Part shown: positions 1 to 5,261 of the stretch, piece after piece
Numbering within the stretch: the first letter of the stretch is position 1
How the letters are laid out: every line of letters begins with the position of its first letter
Position numbers and translations under genes: made by a program
Assembly (NCBI GenBank): GCA_028821815.1
Contig: JAPKEY010000108.1
Location: 1-5,261, forward strand
Reading direction: 5' to 3'
DNA: 5,261 nt
Origin: Candidatus Poseidoniales archaeon
GTDB lineage: Archaea; Thermoplasmatota; Poseidoniia; Poseidoniales; Thalassarchaeaceae
The notes under the pieces: model-generated
The model's database searches: none
Told to the model about the DNA's origin: nothing
What the model saw: the letters and a program-made list of their open reading frames with translations, nothing else

Positions 1-704
1 CGGGCATTGTGAAGAAGGTGCTGAAATTCGTGTGCAAGGATTGTATTTCGCCATGACAAATCATCGATGTCAACGTAGATGATTTCACGTGTTGCCGCCA
101 TGCTGGGCATGAAATATCCACCAGTGTTTCCCCCACCATCAATCGCGTAGATAACAATCTCAATCTGGCAATTGTTGTCAACATCCGGAGGGTTTCCGAA
201 GTAGTTTGTATTCGTTGGGAAAATGGTGGTTTCCCAAGTCGAACCGATGTTGTTCAATGTAGTCGATGAGACCGATTGGCCATTTTCAATGAGGATTGCA
301 GCATTTGCCGTCACGTGCATGGCTGAAACCTGAATTTGACCCGCTGTTGTTTGTACCGTTCCCGTTTGTCCAGCCGTCCACGCATTCTCACAAGCACGTC
401 CAGATGTTCTTGCACTTGTGGCCGGTTCTTCAAAGGGTAATACAAGCCCAGGGTAGCCATCATCAGCCCACTGTTGCTTGAGGTGCCGGGTGGCACTGAA
501 GATGAGTTCGTCTTCGTCACCTGCGAAGAGGTAGAGTTTTCCATTTACCATAGGATCAAATTCATCAAGGTCGTAGAAAAGCCCCCCTGTAGATGTGGAT
601 TCAGAGCCTGAATCCCCATCGCTTGCAGCGGCAAAGGGCACCCAAGATGCCAGAATCATCAGTGAAACCAAGAATAGACTTTGGGGGCGGTTGCCAGCGG
701 ACAT
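1..704 (-). CDS. Exported zinc metalloprotease, HEFQH type (C-terminus beyond window)
   Basis: This minus-strand frame is open from the ATG at 704 to the left edge, giving 234 codons plus two bases with no stop. The protein starts with a typical signal peptide: a short basic N-terminus, a hydrophobic core (LFLVSLMILASWVPF, about residues 10-24) and a likely cleavage after AAA near residue 27. The mature part contains GGLFYDLDEF near residue 42, two cysteines (C105, C179) that could pair, and a zinc-binding HExxH motif, HEFQH, at residues 225-229 just before the edge. H225 and H229 would bind zinc and E226 would be the catalytic base; the third ligand lies outside the window. HEFQH is reminiscent of M30 (hyicolysin-like) peptidases, but the subfamily cannot be settled from this part. 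The start is supported by an in-frame TAA directly upstream and by GAGGTGA four bases before the ATG. It is transcribed away from the cyclotransferase operon. A secreted protein-degrading role is inferred. Confidence 0.85.
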   Translation of the reverse strand, partial: MSAGNRPQSLFLVSLMILASWVPFAAASDGDSGSESTSTGGLFYDLDEFDPMVNGKLYLFAGDEDELIFSATRHLKQQWADDGYPGLVLPFEEPATSARTSGRACENAWTAGQTGTVQTTAGQIQVSAMHVTANAAILIENGQSVSSTTLNNIGSTWETTIFPTNTNYFGNPPDVDNNCQIEIVIYAIDGGGNTGGYFMPSMAATREIIYVDIDDLSWRNTILAHEFQHLLHNA

Positions 705-708
705 TTAG

Positions 709-715
709 TCACCTC
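709..715 (-). promoter_or_regulatory. Shine-Dalgarno site GAGGTGA of the metalloprotease gene
   Basis: Read on the minus strand, GAGGTGA is followed by CTAA and then the ATG at 704. It closely matches the anti-Shine-Dalgarno sequence at usual spacing and, with the in-frame TAA immediately upstream of the ATG, fixes the start of the protease gene. Confidence 0.75.
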
Positions 716-738
716 GCGGGAACACTACGTGTTCCGCG
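715..738. promoter_or_regulatory. Imperfect inverted repeat between divergent genes (possible operator or 5' hairpin)
   Basis: The arms GGAACAC (719-725) and GTGTTCC (729-735) pair perfectly around the three-base loop TAC. Three further pairs (715-717 with 736-738) extend the stem to ten base pairs with one bulged G at 718. The repeat lies between the TATA-like box and the protease ribosome binding site. As DNA it could bind a dimeric regulator. As RNA it would form a hairpin at the very 5' end of the protease message, touching the first base of the ribosome binding site. Neither role is shown; only the symmetry is visible. Confidence 0.5.
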
Positions 739-758
739 TTGACTTTGACCCGAGCAGG

Positions 759-765
759 TATTTAA
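759..765. promoter_or_regulatory. TATA-like box TATTTAA in divergent promoter region
   Basis: TATTTAA is the most AT-rich TATA-like element between the two divergent genes. Its centre is 28 bases upstream of the ATG at 790, the distance expected between an archaeal TATA box and the transcription start, so the plus-strand operon probably begins with a leaderless message at or next to 790. On the other strand it reads TTAAATA and would place a start near 736, giving the protease a leader of about 32 bases that includes its ribosome binding site. One box may therefore serve both directions. Confidence 0.55.
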
Positions 766-789
766 CACAAGGTGGAGCATTGTTCATAC

Positions 790-1755
790 ATGCTCGGGGG
801 GCGAGGTGTATTGGCGGTTTTGTGTACCACCCTATTTTTGCTATTCTCAACCCCGATTATGGGGGCACAAGACGGCGATTCAGCGTATGTTCGAGCCGAG
901 TCATATGTGGTGGTTGAACAAGACAATGTTTCACATGATTTAACTGCATATACACAAGGATTGGAATTTTACGAAGATCGATTGTTTGAATCAACAGGAA
1001 AGTACGGGAATTCGACACTGCGCGAAGTGAATCATTCAACCGGCGAAATCATCCGCTCAATCAATTTGGATGCCAGCGAATTTGGCGAAGGCATAACATT
1101 TGTCGATGATGAAATTATCCAACTCACTTGGAAAGAGGGTGTCGCCTATCGTTACGATATGGAAACATTCGAGATCATTGCAAATTATACCTACGACGGA
1201 GAAGGTTGGGGGTTGGCCTTTGATGGCACCCACCTCATCATGTCCAATGGCTCTAATGTTCTACAATTCCGAAACGCTTCAACATTTGAATTGGAGTCAA
1301 CACTCAATGTCACGTTAAACAATGAATCACTCAGCCGTATCAATGAACTTGAAATGGTGAATGGATTGTTGATGGCAAACATCTACCAGACAGAGGAGAT
1401 TGTAACCATCGATTTGGTTTCGGGTGTGGTTATCGAACATATTGATGCAAGTGGTTTGAAACCTGAAGGGGGAGAAGTTCTGAACGGCATCGCCTTTGAT
1501 TCCACAACACAATCATTGTGGATTACAGGCAAATACTGGTCGAAGATGTACAATGTAACTTTCACAGTGCCCGAGCCCCCTCCACTTCCTGAACCTGAAC
1601 CAGAAGTTGAGGCTCCAGAATCTACTGCAAATAGTGTTGATCCAATTTATTCAGAAATCATACTTGCCATCTTGCTGATCGCAGTCGTGATTCTAATCAC
1701 CATGACCTTGAAGGACGGCGGACGCAACCCACGTAATGGGGGGCCACCAAAATGA
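790..1755 (+). CDS. Membrane-anchored extracellular glutaminyl cyclotransferase
   Basis: Glutaminyl cyclotransferase of the plant/bacterial beta-propeller type (Glutamine_cyclotransf, PF05096), which turns N-terminal glutamine into pyroglutamate. Family motifs occur in order: YTQGLEF (54-60), FESTGKYG (66-73), FGEGITF (98-104), QLTW (111-114), GEGWGLAFDG (137-146), INELE (184-188), VLNGIAFD (230-237) and TGKYW (246-250). From what is known of the papaya enzyme, the pocket Gln, Glu, Trp, Asn and Lys appear kept (Q56, E100, W114, W140, N185, K248), with Tyr at two usual aromatic positions (Y54, Y199). A signal peptide covers about residues 1-25. After the catalytic domain come a Pro/Glu-rich linker (about 261-277), a membrane helix (about 287-307) and a short polar tail, so the enzyme should sit outside the cell on an anchor. 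Nine NxS/T sequons suggest N-glycosylation. A GTG at 772 is in frame, but the TATA-like box at 759-765 would start transcription after it, so ATG 790 is preferred. First gene of the operon. Confidence 0.9.
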   Translation: MLGGRGVLAVLCTTLFLLFSTPIMGAQDGDSAYVRAESYVVVEQDNVSHDLTAYTQGLEFYEDRLFESTGKYGNSTLREVNHSTGEIIRSINLDASEFGEGITFVDDEIIQLTWKEGVAYRYDMETFEIIANYTYDGEGWGLAFDGTHLIMSNGSNVLQFRNASTFELESTLNVTLNNESLSRINELEMVNGLLMANIYQTEEIVTIDLVSGVVIEHIDASGLKPEGGEVLNGIAFDSTTQSLWITGKYWSKMYNVTFTVPEPPPLPEPEPEVEAPESTANSVDPIYSEIILAILLIAVVILITMTLKDGGRNPRNGGPPK

Positions 1756-2531
1756 GCGAAGATGAAGATCTCGTTGTCCGTTTGGATGTCGATGAGGAAG
1801 TCGAAGCAGCAGCTCGACGCGGCTCTCAGGAAGATGCACTTGAGTGGTCCGGAAATGTTGCGATCAGCCTGATTATTGCCGGCTCACTCATGGGCCTCTG
1901 GTTCGGTGCCTTACTGTTTGCAGCAGACCCGCAAGATGTCCTTGAAAATCCTCTATTCATCGATCAAAATACTGCGACCGTCAATGGCCAATTATTGTCT
2001 GCAGTCGATGAGGCTAACCTCACAGGCGGGGACCCAATTGAGGGTATACAAGTCATTTTGCTAGATATTGATGATGAACCCACTGGCCATAGTGCTTACA
2101 CCAATAGAGATGGCCGTTTTTCGATGTTAGATGTTCCCAAAGAAGAATCATTCACCCTCAAGGTTGCACATTCCGGTAACAAAACCCTCCGCATCACATT
2201 CAATCCAGGTGAACAGGCTGATCTTTCACTTACCATGACACCTGGTGAAGGTGTCGTCGAAGAAGACTTGCGACGTGATTCCCACCTTGAGAGTGCAGTT
2301 TTACTCGCATCTGTGGTCGCATCATTGACAGTAATATCAGCCCTATTCGGCCTAGCTGGTGCGGCTGAAGCTAGGCGCGGGAAGCATTACCGTAGAACTC
2401 AGTATCTATGTGGAATCGCATTGTTCAGTCGCGGTGGAATTTTCATCGGTCCAATGTTAATTTTGGCTGGCATGGGAATGCTTTCAGCCACCAAGAAACA
2501 TTTCGAAGATTTCGAAGAAGACGAGAATTGA
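1752..2531 (+). CDS. Membrane protein with external carboxypeptidase-regulatory-like domain
   Basis: A 259-residue membrane protein of unknown function. The N-terminus (1-33) is acidic and probably cytosolic. A first membrane helix covers about 36-58. An external domain of about 120 residues follows; its segment from about 76 to 162 looks like a carboxypeptidase regulatory-like beta-sandwich, with TVNGQLL (76-82), GIQVILLD (98-105), TNRDGRFSMLDVP (117-129) and FTLKV (134-138). A second helix covers about 181-204, then a basic loop (RRGKHYRR, 208-215) likely on the inside, a third hydrophobic stretch (about 217-245, interrupted by R227), and a very acidic C-terminus (FEDFEEDEN). The start ATG overlaps the stop of the cyclotransferase gene as ATGA, so the two are probably translated together and may work together at the cell surface. 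Such domains usually bind ligands or proteins and carry no catalysis. No zinc-peptidase motif is present, so it is not a carboxypeptidase itself. Confidence 0.85.
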   Translation: MSEDEDLVVRLDVDEEVEAAARRGSQEDALEWSGNVAISLIIAGSLMGLWFGALLFAADPQDVLENPLFIDQNTATVNGQLLSAVDEANLTGGDPIEGIQVILLDIDDEPTGHSAYTNRDGRFSMLDVPKEESFTLKVAHSGNKTLRITFNPGEQADLSLTMTPGEGVVEEDLRRDSHLESAVLLASVVASLTVISALFGLAGAAEARRGKHYRRTQYLCGIALFSRGGIFIGPMLILAGMGMLSATKKHFEDFEEDEN

Positions 2532-2535
2532 GGTG
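2530..2535 (+). promoter_or_regulatory. Shine-Dalgarno site GAGGTG of the thymidylate-kinase-like gene
   Basis: GAGGTG lies five bases before the ATG at 2541 and overlaps the TGA stop (2529-2531) of the previous gene. This supports the 2541 start and translation of the kinase-like gene from the same message as the two upstream genes. Confidence 0.7.
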
Positions 2536-2540
2536 CGAAG

Positions 2541-3881
2541 ATGTACCTGATTACCGTAGAGGGCGGCGATGGTTCGGGGAAAGGGCTGGCCACGAAAATG
2601 ATTGCAGAGATTCTGGAAAAAGAATTCACCTTCGCCGGTGTCGATGTGACTGCCGAACCTCGCAGGAATGCTGAACTTGGAATAATGGCTGTTGAAGCCG
2701 TTCGTACCGGTGATGCAGGTCCAACTCGTGAAGCGGTATATTTTGCAGCCGACCGGATGGACCATTCACACACCTGGATTCGCCCGCGCTTGGGGCAAGG
2801 CCGCGTGGTCGTTAGTGAGCGAAATGTCCACTCTTCCTTGGTCTATCAAGGTGTAGTGGGCGACCTCGGAATAGAGGAGGTTGCTCGAATGAATGCGGCT
2901 GCAATGATTCCAGACCTTTGCATTTGGGTTGATTGCGATCCCGGTGCAGCATTGCGTCGAATTAAACACGATACACTCCGCCTCACGCTTGATAAAACTG
3001 AATATTTTGAAACCGATGAATATCAGGTCAGAATTCGCCAGGGGTATCACGATTTATTGGGCGGTGTTGTTCCAATGCCGACACCGTTTGATTTGGGACG
3101 CGTCGTTGGACCGATTGTCAATGATGGTACGAAAGATGATTTACGCAAGAAGTTACAATTCGAAGTTAGACGATTTCTCCATGAGCGCCCACCTCCAATC
3201 AATGTCTCAAGTGAAGAAGTTGAACGGCATATGCTGGGACGTGCTTTGACATCACAACGTGGGCAAACCACTCTTAATGTCGTTGAATCACGGCCTGCTC
3301 GCAGTAATTTGGATTGGCTTGACTCACGCAAACCCTGGGAAATTATGAGGGATTCGACCCAAATTTACATCAGTGCGATTCAAGCATCCGACACACCCTC
3401 GAGACTTGATGCTCCACTTGACCCGCTGAGCCATCCTGTACTCGCCATTGTCGGAACCCTTTCTTTGCTACCCAGTGTCGAAATTCATGAATTACGTGCA
3501 TGGCTTGGCCCTGTTCGAATGGTCACGGAACGCCACACCCGGCGTATGGTGAAAATTTTCCACGAACAATCTGGCTGGGTCAGGGTGTATCGTTCACTTG
3601 TGGGTAGTGATGCCTCACGCTCTGAATTACGCTCTGATTGGCAAGCATTCGGTCGAATTGGTATTGCACTATGGCCGTTGAAAGAAACTCTCTCGGAATG
3701 GCGACGCACCCATGCTGGTTCATCTTGGAAACATGGGCTTAGTGCAGCACTATCATCCAATCCCAGCGCTGCGGATTCCTGTATTGCCCGTTTGGCAATT
3801 CTTGGTTCGGGTAAAGCCGATGTATCTCCACCGAGTACCCGTGAAGAACTTCTTGTTTGGTGGCAAAACGGCGCTGTTTGA
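2541..3881 (+). CDS. Thymidylate-kinase-like protein with long C-terminal extension
   Basis: Residues 1 to about 215 resemble thymidylate kinase (PF02223), which phosphorylates dTMP to dTDP in the cytosol. Visible family features are VEGGDGSGKG (P-loop, 6-15), TAEP (37-40, in place of TxEPG), YFAADRMDH (67-75), SERNVHSSLVYQG (92-104, in place of DRYxxSSxAYQG), IPDLCIWVDCDPGAALRRI (123-141) and VRIRQGYHDL (163-172). Several key positions differ: the P-loop lysine K14 is followed by Gly-Leu where the family has Ser/Thr-Thr, the Asp of the DR motif is Glu (E93), and the EP loop lacks its usual Gly. Ordinary thymidylate kinases have about 200-215 residues. This one has 446, and residues from about 216 onward match no domain I recognise; they are rich in Trp and Arg, and a stretch near 312-350 could be a helix-turn-helix fold, though this is a guess. 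Third gene of the operon, nine bases after the previous stop. It may be an active divergent kinase or a related protein with another substrate. Confidence 0.85.
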   Translation: MYLITVEGGDGSGKGLATKMIAEILEKEFTFAGVDVTAEPRRNAELGIMAVEAVRTGDAGPTREAVYFAADRMDHSHTWIRPRLGQGRVVVSERNVHSSLVYQGVVGDLGIEEVARMNAAAMIPDLCIWVDCDPGAALRRIKHDTLRLTLDKTEYFETDEYQVRIRQGYHDLLGGVVPMPTPFDLGRVVGPIVNDGTKDDLRKKLQFEVRRFLHERPPPINVSSEEVERHMLGRALTSQRGQTTLNVVESRPARSNLDWLDSRKPWEIMRDSTQIYISAIQASDTPSRLDAPLDPLSHPVLAIVGTLSLLPSVEIHELRAWLGPVRMVTERHTRRMVKIFHEQSGWVRVYRSLVGSDASRSELRSDWQAFGRIGIALWPLKETLSEWRRTHAGSSWKHGLSAALSSNPSAADSCIARLAILGSGKADVSPPSTREELLVWWQNGAV

Positions 3882-4658
3882 TTATTCGCTCTCATCCATG
3901 GCAGTATTTGCAACCGACAAACGTGCACCTGCAGGAAGTTGAACCATCGTAGGGTCAAGGTTGAATTTTTCTGGCCTAGATGACAAACTTGCACACAAGT
4001 ACCACCCGATGATAAAACCAAATGGGATACCGGTGATTATGCGTACCGGGTTAGTTGATTCGTATGCAGTTACCGCTTGGATACCACCGTCGAGAATGAC
4101 AGGTAAACAAAACAGCAAACTGGTACCTAGCATTGCAGATAAGCGCCGATCATTTTTGTAGAGTGATACAATCATGGTATCTGGAAATAGCGTCAAAAAT
4201 GAGTCGCGTATGGTCCATCTATTGAGTCCACGTCTAGAGAACCACCACCCGCCGAGTGCAAGTCCGAGAAAGATGCCAACATCACGGGTGCAAACCGGCA
4301 TCTGGTTGCCATTTATTGTCCATGAGCGCTCATGTTTTTGATGGCAATTCAAGTCACCAAAACCATAGATGAAGGCATAGTATGGATTTAGTTCGGCCCA
4401 AGCAAATGTCCCACCGTGAGCGCTTTGGTTGTGGCCCATTTCACCGCCATCAAAATGGTCATTATTCCCCCAAGAATTCCCTGATGCATAATCCATCATA
4501 TTCGCTCTTCCTGACAGCTCCGGAACCGAATCTGTTGGCATCATCAGTGGAACCAAAAACATCGAGATACAATAGAAACCAGCAATGCCGAATACCCAAC
4601 GGCTGACCTTTGTTTCTCGGTCGCGACCTTCCAATCCATTTCGAAAGGGAGGCTCCAT
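3882..4658 (-). CDS. DUF2085 family membrane protein with His/Asp-rich external loop
   Basis: Predicted integral membrane protein of 258 residues if started at the ATG at 4658. The DUF2085 signature is clear: CHQ (105-107), ERSW (110-113), GNQMPVC (117-123), then RDVGIFLG (125-132), with the paired cysteines C105 and C123. The family's biochemical function is not known to me. Four membrane segments are likely, at about residues 21-40, 127-141, 175-196 and 207-226. Between the first two lies a long external loop that includes NNDHFDGGEMGHNQSAHGG (65-83), rich in His, Asp and Glu, which could bind metal; this is an inference. The frame stays open upstream to an ATG at 4916, but that stretch lies opposite the Smr gene and is rejected. 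An ATG at 4721 is a possible alternative start, adding 21 residues. The stop abuts the kinase gene stop with no base between. Confidence 0.8.
   Translation of the reverse strand: MEPPFRNGLEGRDRETKVSRWVFGIAGFYCISMFLVPLMMPTDSVPELSGRANMMDYASGNSWGNNDHFDGGEMGHNQSAHGGTFAWAELNPYYAFIYGFGDLNCHQKHERSWTINGNQMPVCTRDVGIFLGLALGGWWFSRRGLNRWTIRDSFLTLFPDTMIVSLYKNDRRLSAMLGTSLLFCLPVILDGGIQAVTAYESTNPVRIITGIPFGFIIGWYLCASLSSRPEKFNLDPTMVQLPAGARLSVANTAMDESE
3966..3970 (+). terminator. Possible T-tract terminator for the plus-strand operon
   Basis: TTTTT lies about 85 bases past the kinase stop, opposite the 3' part of the DUF2085 gene. Archaeal transcription often ends at such T-runs without a hairpin. It is the first run of five T's after the operon on that strand, but a T5 is common by chance, so this is a weak call. 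Confidence 0.2.
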
Positions 4659-4746
4659 ATCGGCTCGACTCTCAATGGCACCTAATGTGCTTCCTGTTGC
4701 ATTCTCTGCCGCCCCATTCATAGCCGGCAACACCGCGGCGAGTTCA
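4659..4746. other. Short divergent intergenic region with no clear promoter
   Basis: This 88-bp gap separates the chosen starts of the DUF2085 gene and the Smr gene. I see no TATA-like box and no good ribosome binding site for either gene. Both neighbouring frames stay open across it: the DUF2085 frame has an ATG at 4721 and the Smr frame has an ATG at 4675. The true starts, and so the real size of the gap, are uncertain. Confidence 0.4.
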
Positions 4747-5261
4747 ATGACTGAACTTAGGGTGCGGGACTTGTTCTCACTATCCACCGTACTGGGCCTC
4801 ATGGTTGGTACGATGTCCTTCTTCATGCACATCTTTGCGAATGGGATGGATGTTTCTAATCTCGAACAATCCGCTCGAATCGGTGGAATGGTTGGTGTTT
4901 CAACAACGATTGTCATCTTGAGTTACACATCGGTTCGATATGTTGAACGCAATCGCCGATTGTCGGAAGTCATCGTCGACATCGACCCATTAGATCGATT
5001 GCAAATGCTCCTCCATCCTATCGAAGAATCAGCAACATCATTGCCATGGGCAGATGAAAGCCCATGGACAATCTCCAGCCACGTTCGTCGAGATCGCGGT
5101 GTATTGACTGTTGATTTACACGATTTGGATTTGAACCAATCAAAAGCCATAATCGAACTCATCATTGGTTCGCGTAATTGGCTGGGCCGAATCCGAATTA
5201 TCACCGGTCGGGGATTACACTCAAAATCGGTTCCGAAAATACGTCCGATGACAATCGAAAG
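4747..5261 (+). CDS. Membrane-anchored Smr-domain protein (C-terminus beyond window)
   Basis: The frame is open from the ATG at 4747 to the right edge, giving 171 codons plus two bases. Two membrane segments come first, at about residues 9-31 and 43-64, followed by a basic stretch (RYVERNRR, 64-71) that should face the cytosol. After a linker of about 45 residues comes an Smr domain (PF01713): VLTVDLHDLDLNQSK (119-133), an amphipathic helix, then IRIITGRGLHSK (149-160) and the start of the last helix. The VDLH and TGRGLHS motifs match the LDLH and TGxGxHS signatures of Smr proteins, which in other lineages are nucleases on RNA or branched DNA. The usual Gly after LDLH is Asp here (D126). Smr domains are normally soluble, so the anchor is unusual and would hold the domain on the inner face of the membrane. 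ATG 4675 (24 residues longer) and ATG 4801 are alternative starts. Confidence 0.82.
   Translation, partial: MTELRVRDLFSLSTVLGLMVGTMSFFMHIFANGMDVSNLEQSARIGGMVGVSTTIVILSYTSVRYVERNRRLSEVIVDIDPLDRLQMLLHPIEESATSLPWADESPWTISSHVRRDRGVLTVDLHDLDLNQSKAIIELIIGSRNWLGRIRIITGRGLHSKSVPKIRPMTIE

Noticed and set aside
641..680. Similarity of a short stretch here to one near 4540-4565 (both read like ATCATCAGTG-AACCAA)
   Set aside because: Both lie in sequence coding for hydrophobic segments of minus-strand genes and match only over about 20 bases with differences, so shared codon and residue bias explains it.
772..789. GTG at 772 as start of the cyclotransferase
   Set aside because: The TATA-like box at 759-765 would place the transcription start near 788-790, after the GTG. 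Starting at ATG 790 also gives a more typical signal peptide.
681..917. Plus-strand open frame of 78 codons across the divergent promoter
   Set aside because: It overlaps both the protease start and the cyclotransferase signal peptide in another frame and has no domain features.
1752..2531. Carboxypeptidase activity for the second operon gene
   Set aside because: Only the regulatory-like beta-sandwich is present. No HxxE zinc motif or catalytic domain is visible.
2399..2773. Minus-strand open frame of 124 codons opposite the end of the membrane protein gene and the kinase P-loop
   Set aside because: It is antisense to two well-supported genes and has no motif, so it is a shadow.
3485..4021. 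Minus-strand open frame of 178 codons opposite the end of the kinase gene and of the DUF2085 gene
   Set aside because: It lies antisense to the kinase C-terminal region and runs through the DUF2085 gene in another frame, has no recognisable motif, and is explained as a shadow of real genes.
4659..4916. N-terminal extension of the DUF2085 protein back to the ATG at 4916
   Set aside because: Most of it lies opposite the membrane segments of the Smr gene, whose coding sense is clear. The extension has no family motif, and the ATG at 4658 places a short cytosolic tail before the first helix.

Overview
The window looks archaeal, most likely a marine planktonic euryarchaeon of the Marine Group II / Poseidoniales (Thermoplasmatota) type. 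This is inferred from several features together: a TATA-like box placed for a leaderless start, GAGGTG-type ribosome binding sites elsewhere, exported proteins rich in N-glycosylation sequons, a glutaminyl cyclotransferase, and acidic membrane proteins. No rRNA or other taxonomic marker is present, so the lineage is not proven. Coding density is very high, and I see no tRNA, rRNA, insertion sequence, CRISPR array or long repeat.

Layout from left to right: (1) bases 1-704, minus strand, hold the first 234 codons of an exported zinc metalloprotease with an HEFQH motif; the gene runs off the left edge. (2) A divergent promoter region of about 85 bp follows, with one TATA-like box and a 24-bp imperfect inverted repeat. 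(3) A plus-strand operon of three genes spans 790-3881: a membrane-anchored glutaminyl cyclotransferase; a membrane protein with an external carboxypeptidase-regulatory-like beta-sandwich, joined to the first gene by an ATGA overlap; and a thymidylate-kinase-like protein with altered nucleotide-binding motifs and a C-terminal extension of about 230 residues. (4) A minus-strand DUF2085 membrane protein ends one base after the kinase gene ends, so the two genes meet tail to tail with no gap. (5) A plus-strand gene, cut by the right edge, encodes a membrane-anchored Smr-domain protein.

The divergent protease and the first two operon genes all act at or outside the membrane, which suggests processing or protection of exported proteins. 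The kinase is cytosolic and may be co-transcribed only for convenience. The features most likely to be new are the kinase with its unexplained C-terminal region, the Smr domain tethered to the membrane, and the DUF2085 protein with a His/Asp/Glu-rich external loop. I see no complete defence or mobile system here.
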